A DNA stretch of 64,000 bases from Actinacidiphila rubida (GCF_900110255.1 NZ_FODD01000003.1:62001-126000); one strand, 5' to 3'; shown: positions 39,490 through 48,850, numbered from the stretch's first letter. The notes: generated by a model from the sequence alone, not told the origin. Program-made: numbers and translations.

Positions 39490-40284
39490 CTGGGCAAGCG
39501 ACAGCCCGAAGGCCCGCCGCCCGCACCCGCGGTGCAGCGCATCCGACTGCGCTACACCAAGCGCGGCCGCCTCCGGTTCACCAGCCACCGCGACTTCCAG
39601 CGCGCCTTCGAGCGGGCCCTGCGCCGCGCCGACGTCCCCATGGCGTACTCGGCCGGGTTCACCCCGCACCCGAAGGTGTCGTACGCGGGCGCCGCACCCA
39701 CCGGCGTCGGCAGCGAAGCCGAGTACCTGGAGATCGCCCTCGCCCAGACCCGCGACCCCGAGCAACTGCGGCTGCTCCTCGACGAGTCGCTGCCCGACGG
39801 CCTCGACGTCATCGAGGCCGTCGAGGTCAGCACTCCGGGCCTCGCAGAACGCCTGGAGGCGTCGGTCTGGCAGCTGCGACTGGAGGGCGTCGAGCCCGAG
39901 GCGGCCGCGAAGGCCGTCGAGGCGTTCCTCGCCGCGGACAGCGTGGAAGTACAGCGCAGCACCAAGAACGGCATCCGCACCTTCGACTGCCGGGCCGCGG
40001 TCACGCGACTCGACGTCGTGGACACGGACGCGACCCGCACGGGTGCCGATGGGCCGGACGACCGTGCTTGTGCGATACTGCGGCTGGTTGTGCGGCACCT
40101 GACACCTGCCGTACGGCCCGACGACGTACTGTCCGGCCTCCACACGACGGCCGACCTCGCGCCGCCGGTCCCCGCAGCGGTGACCAGGCTGGCGCAGGGG
40201 CCGCTCGACGAGGAGTCCGGCACGGTCACCGACCCGCTCGCGCCTGATCGCGACGCCGTGGCGGTACCGGCCGGTTCCGCCTAA
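39490..40284 (+). CDS. DUF2344 (TIGR03936) protein, probable CTG start
   Basis: This protein belongs to the family coupled to TIGR03960 radical SAM proteins and RNase E/G, function unknown. Visible family features are 'RLRYTKRGRLRFTSHRDFQR', 'SAGFTPHPKVSYAGAAPTG' and 'AILRLVVRHLTPAVRPDDVL'. The nearest conventional start, GTG 39532, has no ribosome-binding site. Reading back in frame gives GKRQPEGPPPAPAV, which matches the N terminus I recall for streptomycete relatives, and the codon in the start position is CTG 39490, with GAGGGA 11 nt upstream. I therefore annotate 264 aa from CTG. It is followed by rne after 217 nt. Confidence 0.85.
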   Translation: MGKRQPEGPPPAPAVQRIRLRYTKRGRLRFTSHRDFQRAFERALRRADVPMAYSAGFTPHPKVSYAGAAPTGVGSEAEYLEIALAQTRDPEQLRLLLDESLPDGLDVIEAVEVSTPGLAERLEASVWQLRLEGVEPEAAAKAVEAFLAADSVEVQRSTKNGIRTFDCRAAVTRLDVVDTDATRTGADGPDDRACAILRLVVRHLTPAVRPDDVLSGLHTTADLAPPVPAAVTRLAQGPLDEESGTVTDPLAPDRDAVAVPAGSA

Positions 40285-40501
40285 GTACGGCGTCACGCGT
40301 CGCCGACGCACCAGGGAGCCACCCGGGTCCGGCGCCGCTGACCACATGAGACTTTCGTCGGTACGCCGAACCGGCTGGCCGATGAGCGACACAGCAGCTC
40401 CCGTGCGGCGCCCGCGCCCCGGAGGCCGGTCCCGCGACCCAGGCGGCCACCGGCCCCGAACAGGGCGCGGCGCCCGGGAGCACGACGGGAGCACTGCCCG
40501 A

Positions 40502-43500
40502 ATGCCCGACCAGACCGACCCGACCACGCCCTCGACCTCCGAGGAACCCACGACGGACGCGGCGCCCAAGCGCCGCCGCCGCGCGGCGTCCCGCCCCGCG
40601 GGATCGCCCGCCGCAGGTTCCGACACCACCGCGGCCCCCGCCGGCGACAGCGCCGCGGGCACCGCCGACAGCACCGACACCGAGCCGCCCGCCCGCACCC
40701 GCCGCCGCGCCACCCGCAAGACGGCCGCCGCGGAGCCGGAGACGGCCGCCCCCGCCGAGACCGGCGAGACCGCCGAGTCCGAGGCCGCGCCCGCGGCCCC
40801 CGCGCGCAAGCGCCGTGCCGCGTCCCGCGCCGCGGGTTCGCCCGCCGCGGCGGAGGCCGCAGAAACCACCGAAGCCGCTGACACCACCGAGGCCGCGCCC
40901 GCGGCCCCCGCCCGCAAGCGGCGTGCGGCGTCCCGTGCGGCCGGTTCGCCGACGGCTGCGGAGTCCGCCGAGGCGGCCGCTCCCGCCGCGGAGTCCGCCG
41001 AGTCCGCTGAGCCCGAGGCTGCGCCGGCCACGACGCGCCGTCGTCGTGCGGCGTCCCGTCCGGCGGGTGCGCCGGAGGCCGAGACCGCCGAGACCCCCGC
41101 CGCCCCGGCGGCTGACACCGAGACCGAGGCCGCGCCCGCGGCCCCCGCCCGCAAGCGTCGTGCGGCCTCCCGTGCGGCCGGTTCGCCGACGGCTGCGGAG
41201 TCCGCCGAGGCGGCGGTTCCCGCCGCGGAGTCCGCCGAGTCCGCTGAGCCCGAGGCTGCGCCGGCCACGACGCGCCGTCGTCGTGCGGCGTCCCGTCCGG
41301 CGGGTGTGCCGGAGGCCGAGACCGCCGAGACCCCCGCCGGCCCCGCAGCTGAGTCCGAGGCCGCGCCCGCGGCCCCCGCGCGCAGGCGCCGTGCCGCGTC
41401 CCGCCCGGCCGGTTCGCCCGCCGCCGCGGAAAGCGTCGCGGCCGCCGAGGACACGTCCGCCGGTGCCGAAGCGGTGGCCGAGGCGGCCGCCGACGGCACC
41501 GACACCGAGCCGCCCGCCCGCACCCGCCGCCGCGCCACCCGCAAGGCGGCCGCCGGCGAGTCCGCCCCCGCGGCGAAGACCGCGGCGCCGGCCGCGGCCC
41601 CCGCCGCCGAGCCGCAGGAGGAGGGCCGCCGCCGCTCCCGCAACCGCAGGGGCGCCGTCGCGGCGACGTTCTCCGCGGGCGACGGCTCGCGCCGCCTGAA
41701 GCCCGGCTCGCTCGCGCCCAGGGCCGAGACCCGGGGCGAGGGCGCGGCCGCCGCGCCCGCGACCGCGTACACCGGCAGGGCCGTGCGCGACGGTGACGGC
41801 TGGGCCGTCGAGATCGACGACGCCTACGAGATCCGCGGCTACGGCGACACCCTGGAGGAGGCGGCCGCCGAGGCCACCGCCGCCGTCGCCGAGGCATTCG
41901 GGATCGCCGTCGAGAGCGTGACCGTCGACGTGCGCGCCGAGGAGACCGAAGAGACCGGGGAGCCGGAGGAGACCGGGGCGGAGGCCGCGCCGTCGCGTGG
42001 CGGCCGCCGCCGCGCCGTGCGCCCCGCCATGGCCGTCTTCCAGCAGCCGGTGTTCCAGGCCCCGCAGGCGGCCGCCGCCGCGCAGCCGGCCGCCGCCGAG
42101 ACGGAGGCCGAGCCCGAGGCGGAAGCCGAGGACGAGGACGAGCAGGGCGGTCGCACGCCGCGCCGCCGCCGTCGCCGCCGGGGCGGCGCCGCCGAGCCGG
42201 TCGCGGTGACCGCGGCCGACGAGCCCGAGGTCGAGTCCGCCGAGGATGCCGAGGCCGAGGGCGAGGACCTCGACGAGACCGGCGCCGAGGGCGAGGAGCG
42301 CCCGTCGCGCCGCCGCCGCCGGGGAGGCCGCCGCCGTCGCCGGGGCGAGTCCGCGGACCACGAGGACGGCGGGTCCGACGAGGACGAGGACGGGCACGCC
42401 GAGGACGACGAGTCCGAGGGCGAGGACCACGAGGACGAGCACGACGAGGGCGGTGCGGGCTCCAGCGCCAGCAGCCGCCGTCGCCGCCGCCGTCGCCGCC
42501 GCGGTTCCGACGGGGGCGGTGACGAGGGGGCGTCCGACGACCCGGAGCGCACCGTCGTCAAGGTGCGCGAGCCGCGTGCCGCGAGGACCGAGGGCGGCAC
42601 GGGCGCCGACGAGGTGCAGTCCATCAAGGGCTCGACGCGCCTGGAGGCGAAGAAGCAGCGCCGCCGTGAGGGCCGCGAGCAGGGCCGCCGCCGGGTGCCG
42701 ATCATCACCGAGGCGGAGTTCCTCGCGCGCCGCGAGGCCGTCGAGCGCGTGATGGTCGTCCGGCAGAACGGCGACCGCACCCAGATCGGCGTGCTGGAGG
42801 ACAACGTCCTCGTCGAGCACTACGTCAACAAGGAGCAGGCCACCAGCTACGTCGGCAACGTCTACCTGGGCAAGGTCCAGAACGTGCTGCCGTCGATGGA
42901 GGCCGCGTTCGTCGACATCGGCAAGGGGCGCAACGCCGTCCTGTACGCCGGTGAGGTCAACTTCGAGGCGCTCGGCCTGTCCGGCGGCCCGCGCCGCATC
43001 GAGTCGGCGCTGAAGTCCGGCCAGTCCGTGCTGGTGCAGGTCACCAAGGACCCGATCGGCCACAAGGGCGCCCGCCTGACCAGCCAGGTCTCGCTGCCCG
43101 GCCGCTACCTGGTGTACGTGCCCGAGGGCTCGATGACCGGCATCAGCCGCAAGCTGCCCGACACCGAGCGGGCCCGGCTGAAGACCATCCTCAAGAAGAT
43201 CGTCCCCGAGGACGCGGGCGTCATCGTGCGCACCGCCGCCGAGGGCGCGAGCGAGGACGAGCTGCGCCGCGACGTCGACCGGCTGCAGTCGCAGTGGGAG
43301 GACATCCAGAAGAAGTCCAAGGGCGGTGCCGGCGGCAACGCGCCGACCCTGCTCTACGGCGAGCCCGACATGACCGTCCGGGTCGTCCGCGACATCTTCA
43401 ACGAGGACTTCTCCAAGGTCATCGTCAGCGGCGACGAGGCGTGGTCGACGATCCACGAGTACGTCACGAACGTCGCGCCCGACCTGGCCGACCGGCTGTC

Positions 43501-44851
43501 GCGCTGGACCTCCGACGTGGACGTCTTCGCGACCTACCGGATCGACGAGCAGCTGCTGAAGGCGCTGGACCGCAAAGTGTGGCTGCCGTCCGGCGGTTCG
43601 CTGGTGATCGACAAGACCGAGGCCATGGTCGTCATCGACGTCAACACCGGGAAGTTCACCGGGCAGGGCGGCAACCTCGAGGAGACCGTCACCCGCAACA
43701 ACCTGGAGGCGGCCGAGGAGATCGTCCGGCAGCTGCGGCTGCGGGACCTCGGCGGCATCGTGGTGATCGACTTCATCGACATGGTGCTGGAGTCCAACCG
43801 CGACCTGGTCATGCGGCGGCTGCTGGAGTGCCTGGGCCGGGACCGGACCAAGCACCAGGTGGCCGAGGTGACCTCGCTGGGCCTGGTGCAGATGACCCGC
43901 AAGCGGGTCGGCCAGGGCCTGCTGGAGTCGTTCTCCGAGACCTGCGTGCACTGCAACGGCCGCGGCGTCATCGTCCACATGGACCAGGCGACGACCACGG
44001 GCGGCGGCGGCAAGCGCAAGCGCCGCGGCGGCCGGGGCGGCGCGGGCGAGCAGGACCACGAGCACGTCCACGAGGCGGCCGAGGCCCTGCACGAGACCGA
44101 GGCCGAGGCGGAGACCGAGGAGCTGCCCGAGCTGGAGCCGATCGAGGTCGGCGAGTCGGAGCTGGTGCCGTCGGTCGGTGACCCGGGCGAGGAGTGGTTC
44201 GGCAGCGCCGCGGAGGCGGAGGCCGCCGCGAACGGCGCCGGGCCGCGTGGCCGCGGCCGCCGGCGGGGCTCCCGCAAGGCCACCGCGCCCGAGGGCGCGC
44301 CGGCCGCGGCGAGCGCCGAGCCGGAGCCGGCCGTGGTCGTGGTGCCGGTCAGCGAGCCGGTCATCGAGACCGGCCCGGAGCCGGTGCCGGTGCCCGAGGT
44401 CGCCGTGTCCACCGAGCCGCCGGCCCGCACGCGGCGCCGCGCCACCCGCAAGGTGGCCGCGCCCGCCGGTTCGCCGGACGCGACGGCCGCCGCGGAGGAG
44501 GCCGCGGTCGTGGTCGTGGCCGCCGAGCAGCCGCACGCGGCCGAGCCGGTGCCGGTGCCCGAGGTGGCCGTGTCCACCGAGCCGCCGGCCCGCACGCGGC
44601 GCCGCGTCACCCGCAAGGTGGCCGCGCCCGCCGGTTCGCCGGACGCGACGGCCGCCGCGGAGGAGGCCGCGGTCGTGGTCGTCCCCGCGGAGTCCGAGGC
44701 GGCGCCCGCGGGCGAGGAGCCGGCGGTGAAGCGCGCGGCTCGCAAGACCGCGAAGAAGGCCACCGCCAAGAAGACGGCGAAGAAGGCCACGGCCAAGAAG
44801 GCCACGACCAAGAAGGCCGCCGCCAAGAAGTCGGCTGCGGCCACGGACTGA
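40502..44851 (+). CDS. rne: Ribonuclease E/G
   Basis: RNase E is the main mRNA-decay and rRNA/tRNA-processing endonuclease. The ~1449-aa protein has the actinobacterial layout: a catalytic core in the middle-right, flanked by long disordered arms. The core (~740-1160) contains the S1-like sensor, the DNase I-like domain with Asp in 'MVVIDVNTGKF' (~1044) and 'VVIDFIDMV' (~1090), and the zinc link 'CVHCNGRG' (~1147). The N-terminal arm is Ala/Glu with 'RRRRAASRPAG' modules, including a 79-aa tandem repeat, followed by Arg-rich and acidic blocks. The C-terminal arm has a 55-aa repeat and a histone-like 'KKATAKKTAKKATAKK' tail. ATG 40502 has GGGAG upstream; a start at 40346 is less likely. Confidence 0.95.
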   Translation: MPDQTDPTTPSTSEEPTTDAAPKRRRRAASRPAGSPAAGSDTTAAPAGDSAAGTADSTDTEPPARTRRRATRKTAAAEPETAAPAETGETAESEAAPAAPARKRRAASRAAGSPAAAEAAETTEAADTTEAAPAAPARKRRAASRAAGSPTAAESAEAAAPAAESAESAEPEAAPATTRRRRAASRPAGAPEAETAETPAAPAADTETEAAPAAPARKRRAASRAAGSPTAAESAEAAVPAAESAESAEPEAAPATTRRRRAASRPAGVPEAETAETPAGPAAESEAAPAAPARRRRAASRPAGSPAAAESVAAAEDTSAGAEAVAEAAADGTDTEPPARTRRRATRKAAAGESAPAAKTAAPAAAPAAEPQEEGRRRSRNRRGAVAATFSAGDGSRRLKPGSLAPRAETRGEGAAAAPATAYTGRAVRDGDGWAVEIDDAYEIRGYGDTLEEAAAEATAAVAEAFGIAVESVTVDVRAEETEETGEPEETGAEAAPSRGGRRRAVRPAMAVFQQPVFQAPQAAAAAQPAAAETEAEPEAEAEDEDEQGGRTPRRRRRRRGGAAEPVAVTAADEPEVESAEDAEAEGEDLDETGAEGEERPSRRRRRGGRRRRRGESADHEDGGSDEDEDGHAEDDESEGEDHEDEHDEGGAGSSASSRRRRRRRRRGSDGGGDEGASDDPERTVVKVREPRAARTEGGTGADEVQSIKGSTRLEAKKQRRREGREQGRRRVPIITEAEFLARREAVERVMVVRQNGDRTQIGVLEDNVLVEHYVNKEQATSYVGNVYLGKVQNVLPSMEAAFVDIGKGRNAVLYAGEVNFEALGLSGGPRRIESALKSGQSVLVQVTKDPIGHKGARLTSQVSLPGRYLVYVPEGSMTGISRKLPDTERARLKTILKKIVPEDAGVIVRTAAEGASEDELRRDVDRLQSQWEDIQKKSKGGAGGNAPTLLYGEPDMTVRVVRDIFNEDFSKVIVSGDEAWSTIHEYVTNVAPDLADRLSRWTSDVDVFATYRIDEQLLKALDRKVWLPSGGSLVIDKTEAMVVIDVNTGKFTGQGGNLEETVTRNNLEAAEEIVRQLRLRDLGGIVVIDFIDMVLESNRDLVMRRLLECLGRDRTKHQVAEVTSLGLVQMTRKRVGQGLLESFSETCVHCNGRGVIVHMDQATTTGGGGKRKRRGGRGGAGEQDHEHVHEAAEALHETEAEAETEELPELEPIEVGESELVPSVGDPGEEWFGSAAEAEAAANGAGPRGRGRRRGSRKATAPEGAPAAASAEPEPAVVVVPVSEPVIETGPEPVPVPEVAVSTEPPARTRRRATRKVAAPAGSPDATAAAEEAAVVVVAAEQPHAAEPVPVPEVAVSTEPPARTRRRVTRKVAAPAGSPDATAAAEEAAVVVVPAESEAAPAGEEPAVKRAARKTAKKATAKKTAKKATAKKATTKKAAAKKSAAATD
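40889..41356 (+). repeat. 237-bp in-frame tandem repeat in the rne N-terminal arm
   Basis: Two copies (40889-41125 and 41126-41356) encode a 79-aa unit beginning EAAPAAPARKRRAASRAAGS. They are nearly identical at the DNA level, and a partial third copy follows with 'RRRRAASRPAGSPAAAES'. Such similarity at synonymous sites points to recent duplication. Confidence 0.85.
44378..44707 (+). repeat. 165-bp in-frame tandem repeat in the rne C-terminal arm
   Basis: Two copies (44378-44542 and 44543-44707) encode a 55-aa unit beginning EPVPVPEVAVSTEPPARTRR. The DNA copies are almost identical over the first ~140 bases. Confidence 0.85.
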
Positions 44852-44864
44852 GCGCCTTCCAGCG

Positions 44865-44901
44865 GCGCGGGGTCCTCGGGCGAGTCCTGAGGACCCCGCG
44901 C
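44865..44901 (+). terminator. Terminator after rne
   Basis: A perfect 13-bp stem (44865-44877 / 44889-44901) with an 11-nt loop begins 13 nt after the rne stop and just before the rplU promoter. Confidence 0.85.
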
Positions 44902-44912
44902 TCCGGGTGGAT

Positions 44913-44941
44913 TTGACCCGGGTGGGGGCACTCCGTAATCT
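44913..44941 (+). promoter_or_regulatory. rplU-rpmA promoter
   Basis: TTGACC (44913-44918) and TAATCT (44936-44941) are exactly 17 bp apart, the best housekeeping-type promoter in the window. The predicted start near 44948 leaves a leader of about 134 nt with GC-rich complementary segments (for example TGGGGCC near 44989 with GGCCCCC near 45017). Confidence 0.8.
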
Positions 44942-45081
44942 TGACTTTCGGCGTTTCTGCGCCTTCTTCTCCTGAGCACATCCCTCCTGGGGCCCGGTTC
45001 CGGACCCGTGGGAGAGGCCCCCCATCGCACCACAGGGACGGCTGGCGTCAGGGGTCCGAATCGAGCGAGAGTGAGTTCCGC

Positions 45082-45402
45082 GTGTACGCGATCGTGCGTA
45101 GCGGTGGCCGCCAGCACAAGGTGGCCGTCGGCGACATCGTCGAGGTTGACAAGATTTCCACTGGCAAGGTGGGCGACGCGGTCGAGCTCTCGACCCTGCT
45201 CGTCGTGGACGGCGACGCCGTCACGAGCGACCCGTGGGTGCTGGCCGGTATCAAGGTCGAGGCCGAGATCGTGGACCACCACAAGGGCCAGAAGATCGAC
45301 ATCCTGCGCTACAAGAACAAGACCGGCTACCGCCGGCGCCAGGGCCACCGTCAGCAGTACACGGCCCTGAAGATCACCGGCATCCCCACGGCTGCGAAGT
45401 AA
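45082..45402 (+). CDS. rplU: 50S ribosomal protein L21
   Basis: L21 binds 23S rRNA in the large subunit. The 106-aa protein starts '[18 protein letters not shown]' from GTG 45082 and carries the family's C-terminal RNA-binding signature '[17 protein letters not shown]'. A purine-rich GAGAGTGAG precedes the start. rpmA follows after 11 nt, the usual bacterial pair. The long, structured leader and strong upstream promoter suggest growth-rate or autogenous control. Confidence 0.97.
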   Translation: MYAIVRSGGRQHKVAVGDIVEVDKISTGKVGDAVELSTLLVVDGDAVTSDPWVLAGIKVEAEIVDHHKGQKIDILRYKNKTGYRRRQGHRQQYTALKITGIPTAAK

Positions 45403-45413
45403 GGGACTGAGAC

Positions 45414-45668
45414 ATGGCACACAAGAAGGGCGCATCGTCCACCCGGAACGGTCGCGACTCCAACGCTCAGCGGCTCGGCGTGAAGCGCTTCGGCGGTCAG
45501 GTCGTCAACGCCGGTGAGATCATCGTCCGCCAGCGCGGTACCCACTTCCACCCGGGCGCCGGCGTCGGCATCGGCAAGGACGACACGCTGTTCGCCCTCG
45601 CCGCCGGTGCGGTCGAGTTCGGCACGAAGCGCGGCCGTCGCGTCGTGAACATCGTTCCGGCCGCCTGA
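45414..45668 (+). CDS. rpmA: 50S ribosomal protein L27
   Basis: L27 reaches the peptidyl-transferase centre with its N-terminal tail. The 84-aa protein begins '[20 protein letters not shown]', the short form without the cleaved N-terminal extension found in Firmicutes, and has the signature '[17 protein letters not shown]'. AAGGGA lies 8 nt before ATG 45414. It forms an operon with rplU; obg follows after a hairpin. Confidence 0.97.
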   Translation: MAHKKGASSTRNGRDSNAQRLGVKRFGGQVVNAGEIIVRQRGTHFHPGAGVGIGKDDTLFALAAGAVEFGTKRGRRVVNIVPAA

Positions 45669-45699
45669 CCCGCAAGGGTTCCAGCGCAGCCGAAAACCT

Positions 45700-45745
45700 C
45701 GAGGGCGGACTTCGCTCCCGGTAACGGGAAGCGGGGCCGCCCTCG
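45700..45745 (+). terminator. Hairpin between rpmA and obg
   Basis: CGAGGGCGG (45700-45708) pairs with CCGCCCTCG (45737-45745), with further imperfect pairing inside. It may terminate or attenuate transcription before obg. Confidence 0.6.
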
Positions 45746-45805
45746 GCGTGTTACACCCGGAGTAAGTTCCGGGGACATCCCGTACGCAATCTGGAGGAAG
45801 CATCC

Positions 45806-47248
45806 ATGACCACCTTCGTGGACCGCGTCGAGCTGCACGTCGCCGCGGGTAACGGGGGCCACGGCTGCGCCTCCGTGCACCGGGAGAAGTTCAAGCCGCT
45901 GGGCGGCCCGGACGGCGGCAACGGCGGCCGCGGCGGCGACGTGACCCTGGTCGTCGACCAGGACGTCACGACGCTGCTGGAGTACCACCACAGCCCGCAC
46001 CGCAAGGCCACCAACGGCAAGCCCGGCGAGGGCGGCAACCGCTCCGGCAAGGACGGCACCGACCTGGTGCTGCCGGTGCCGGACGGCACGGTCGTGCTCG
46101 ACCGCCACGGCAACGTGCTGGCCGACCTGGTCGGCCAGGGCACCACGTTCGTGGCCGGGCAGGGCGGCCGCGGCGGCCTGGGCAACGCCGCGCTGGCGTC
46201 GGCCCGCCGCAAGGCACCCGGGTTCGCGCTGCTCGGTGTGCCGGGCCAGGAGCGGGACGTCGTGCTGGAGCTGAAGACCGTCGCGGACGTCGCGCTGGTC
46301 GGGTATCCGAGCGCCGGCAAGTCCTCGCTGATCTCGGTGCTCTCGGCCGCGAAGCCGAAGATCGCCGACTACCCGTTCACCACGCTGGTGCCCAACCTCG
46401 GTGTGGTGACCGCCGGTTCGACCGTGTACACGATCGCGGACGTGCCCGGGCTGATCCCCGGCGCGAGCGAGGGGCGCGGGCTGGGCCTGGAGTTCCTGCG
46501 GCACGTCGAGCGCTGCTCGGTGCTGGTGCACGTGCTGGACACCGCGACGCTGGAGTCGGACCGCGACCCGGTGAGCGACCTCGACGTCATCGAGGCGGAA
46601 CTGCGCGCGTACGGCGCGGGCCTGGAGAACCGGCCGCGCGTCGTGGCGCTCAACAAGGTCGACGTGCCCGACGGCCGCGATCTGGCGGACATGATCCGCC
46701 CGGAGCTGGAGTCCCGCGGCTACCAGGTCTTCGAGGTGTCCGCGGTCTCCCACGCGGGGCTGCGCGAGCTGTCGTTCGCGCTGGCGAAGATCGTCGCGGA
46801 GACGCGCGCGGCGCAGCCGGCGCAGGAGTCGACCCGGATCGTGATCCGCCCGCAGGCGGTCGACGACGCGGGCTTCACGGTCGTCCGCGAGGACGAGGGC
46901 CTGTTCCGCGTCCGCGGCGAGAAGCCCGAGCGCTGGGTGCGGCAGACCGACTTCACCAACGACGAGGCCGTCGGCTACCTGGCCGACCGGCTGAACCGCC
47001 TCGGTGTGGAGGACGCGCTGGTGAAGGCCGGCGCCAGGGCCGGTGACGGCGTGGCGATCGGCTCCGACGACGACGCGGTCGTCTTCGACTGGGAGCCGTC
47101 GATGGCGGCGGGCGCCGAGATGCTGGGGCGCCGTGGCGAGGACCACCGGTTCGACGCGCCGCGGCCCGCCGCCTCGCGCCGCCGTGACAAGCAGGCGGAG
47201 CGGGACGAGGCCGAGCAGGAGTACCGCGGGTTCGACCCGTTCGAGTGA
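45806..47248 (+). CDS. obg: Obg/CgtA GTPase
   Basis: Obg is a ribosome-associated GTPase linked to 50S assembly; in Streptomyces it affects the onset of development. The 480-aa protein has the glycine-rich Obg domain (~1-158, '[14 protein letters not shown]', '[11 protein letters not shown]'), the G domain with P-loop '[10 protein letters not shown]' (~166-175), 'DVPGLIPGA' and 'NKVD', and the C-terminal OCT domain ('[20 protein letters not shown]'), followed by a charged tail. ATG 45806 follows GGAGGAAG. Gene order rplU-rpmA-obg is widely conserved. Confidence 0.97.
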   Translation: MTTFVDRVELHVAAGNGGHGCASVHREKFKPLGGPDGGNGGRGGDVTLVVDQDVTTLLEYHHSPHRKATNGKPGEGGNRSGKDGTDLVLPVPDGTVVLDRHGNVLADLVGQGTTFVAGQGGRGGLGNAALASARRKAPGFALLGVPGQERDVVLELKTVADVALVGYPSAGKSSLISVLSAAKPKIADYPFTTLVPNLGVVTAGSTVYTIADVPGLIPGASEGRGLGLEFLRHVERCSVLVHVLDTATLESDRDPVSDLDVIEAELRAYGAGLENRPRVVALNKVDVPDGRDLADMIRPELESRGYQVFEVSAVSHAGLRELSFALAKIVAETRAAQPAQESTRIVIRPQAVDDAGFTVVREDEGLFRVRGEKPERWVRQTDFTNDEAVGYLADRLNRLGVEDALVKAGARAGDGVAIGSDDDAVVFDWEPSMAAGAEMLGRRGEDHRFDAPRPAASRRRDKQAERDEAEQEYRGFDPFE

Positions 47249-47255
47249 CCGGCGT

Positions 47256-47298
47256 GCACCGGCCCGCCTGAGCTCCGGGGGAGCGGCGGGCCGGGTGC
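47256..47298. terminator. Bidirectional terminator between obg and the GtrA gene
   Basis: A long stem formed by 47256-47268 with 47285-47298 (one bulge) encloses a second 5-bp stem. It lies between two convergent genes. Confidence 0.75.
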
Positions 47299-47333
47299 GT
47301 CGCGGGGTGCGGGCGCGGAGCGCGCCGGGGCCG

Positions 47334-47861
47334 TCAGGGACGGGTGACCGGCGCCAGGTCCTGCGGGTGCTGCTGCGGGGCGGCCGGTCCGGCCGCCGTG
47401 CCGTCCGCCGGGCCCGCTTCCGTGTCCTCCGCGACCTGTGCACCCTCCGCGCCCTCTGAGGCGTCCGCATCCTGCCGCGCCCCGCGGGTCAGGATGCGGC
47501 GGGAGAGCACGTAGGTGAACGGGATGGCCGCGGCGGCGGCCACCAGCGGGGCGATCTTGTCGTTCATGTGCGCCCACTCGACGAAGACGTAGACGCCGAC
47601 GCTGGTCACCACGTAGTTCGTGAGGTTGGTCAGCGGGAACAGCAGGAACTTCCGCCAGGTGGGCCGCGTGCGGTACGTGAAGTACGTGTTGAGGAAGAAC
47701 GAGCCGATCATGCTCAGCACGAACGCGGCCGTGTACGCCAGGAAGTACGGCATCAGCGGGTGCAGCGCCAGGTAGAACCCGTAGAACGTGGCGGTGTTGA
47801 CCACACCGACCATGGCGAAGCGCGCTATCTGCAGGACCTGGGGCGAGCGGAGCAGGGTCAA
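47334..47861 (-). CDS. GtrA-like lipid-linked sugar flippase
   Basis: The 175-aa protein has four hydrophobic segments and the GtrA-family pattern 'IARFAMVGVVNTATFYGFY', 'LSMIGSFFLNTYFTYR' and 'NYVVTSVGVYVFVE', then a nonconserved acidic tail. GtrA proteins are thought to flip undecaprenyl-phosphate-linked sugars; Bacillus GtcA is an example. It starts with TTG 47861, preceded by GGAG at 5 nt, and this TTG overlaps the stop of the upstream glycosyltransferase gene by 4 nt (TTGA). The coupling makes a functional pair very likely. Confidence 0.9.
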   Translation of the reverse strand: MTLLRSPQVLQIARFAMVGVVNTATFYGFYLALHPLMPYFLAYTAAFVLSMIGSFFLNTYFTYRTRPTWRKFLLFPLTNLTNYVVTSVGVYVFVEWAHMNDKIAPLVAAAAAIPFTYVLSRRILTRGARQDADASEGAEGAQVAEDTEAGPADGTAAGPAAPQQHPQDLAPVTRP

Positions 47862-48850
47862 CGCATCTCCAGCCGGGACGGCACGACGTGCTCGGGCGCG
47901 GTGGCCTGCACGCCGACCCCGAAGGAACGCGGGGCGTTGGTCTCCTTGACCAGGAAGTGCGGCCGCCGCTTGGTCTCATAGTAGATGCGGCCGATGTACT
48001 CGCCGATCAGCCCCAGCATCAGCATCTGCAGGCCGCCCAGGCCGACGATCGCCACGAGCAGGGTCACGTAACCGGGGGCGTCCGGGCCCTTGATCATCGC
48101 CATCACGGTGACCACGACGGCGTAGGCCGCGGCGATCCCGGCCATGGCCATGCCGAGGTAGATCGCCAGGCGCAGCGGGCGGTTGTTGAACGAGATCAGC
48201 CCGTCCATGCCGTAGTTGACCAGCGCGCCGAAGCGCCACTTGGTCTCGCCGGCCTCGCGCGCCGCGTTGCGGTAGTCGAAGGTGACGGTGTCGAAGCCGA
48301 TCCAGGAGAACAGGCCCTTGGAGAAGCGGTTGTACTCCGGCATCGAGAGCAGCGCGTCCACCGCGCGGCGCGACAGCAGGCGGAAGTCGCCGACGCCGTC
48401 GGTGAGTTCGACGTCCACCCACTTGTTGATCACGCGGTAGTAGAGCCGGCTGACCGCGGTCCGCATGGGCTTGTCGCCCTCGCGGGTGCGGCGGGCGATG
48501 ATCTGGTCGTGGCCGTTGCGGTGCAGCTCCAGCATCGTGCTGATGAGCTCCGGCGGGTGCTGCAGGTCCGCGTCCATGATCACCACGGCGTCGCCGGTGG
48601 TCTCCCGCAGGCCGGCCAGTATCCCGGCCTCCTTGCCGAAGTTGCGGCTGAACGACACGTAGCGGGTGCTCGCCTCGCGGTTCACCGCCAGGGCGCGGAG
48701 CTTGGCCAGGGTGCCGTCCTTGCTGCCGTCGTCGACGTAGCACAGTTCGTAGTCGACACCCAGGTCGTCCAGGGTCTCGCGAATGCGCGCGTCGAAGAGG
48801 TCGACGACCGCTTCTTCGTTGTAGCAGGGAACCACGATGGACAGTCGCAT
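47858..48850 (-). CDS. Polyprenyl-phosphate glycosyltransferase (GT2, DPM1/GtrB/CsbB type)
   Basis: This 330-aa enzyme should transfer a sugar from a nucleotide donor to undecaprenyl phosphate on the inner membrane face. It has the GT2 start 'LSIVVPCYNEEAVV', the DxD motif in 'VVIMDADLQHPPE' (~residue 98), 'DGVGDFRLLSRR', and two C-terminal transmembrane helices ('LAIYLGMAMAGIAAAYAVV', 'LGGLQMLMLGLIGEYIGR') as in GtrB/CsbB. ATG 48850 has GGAAAG about 10 nt upstream; GTG 48859 is too close to it. It is coupled to the GtrA gene and divergent from the GT2 gene at 49138. The sugar is not predictable. Confidence 0.92.
   Translation of the reverse strand: MRLSIVVPCYNEEAVVDLFDARIRETLDDLGVDYELCYVDDGSKDGTLAKLRALAVNREASTRYVSFSRNFGKEAGILAGLRETTGDAVVIMDADLQHPPELISTMLELHRNGHDQIIARRTREGDKPMRTAVSRLYYRVINKWVDVELTDGVGDFRLLSRRAVDALLSMPEYNRFSKGLFSWIGFDTVTFDYRNAAREAGETKWRFGALVNYGMDGLISFNNRPLRLAIYLGMAMAGIAAAYAVVVTVMAMIKGPDAPGYVTLLVAIVGLGGLQMLMLGLIGEYIGRIYYETKRRPHFLVKETNAPRSFGVGVQATAPEHVVPSRLEMR

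Noticed and set aside
40226-45025. A 1599-codon open frame antisense to rne
   Set aside because: The composition is low-complexity Gly/Arg/Leu mirroring the Ala/Glu-rich RNase E arms, with no domain and no start signal.
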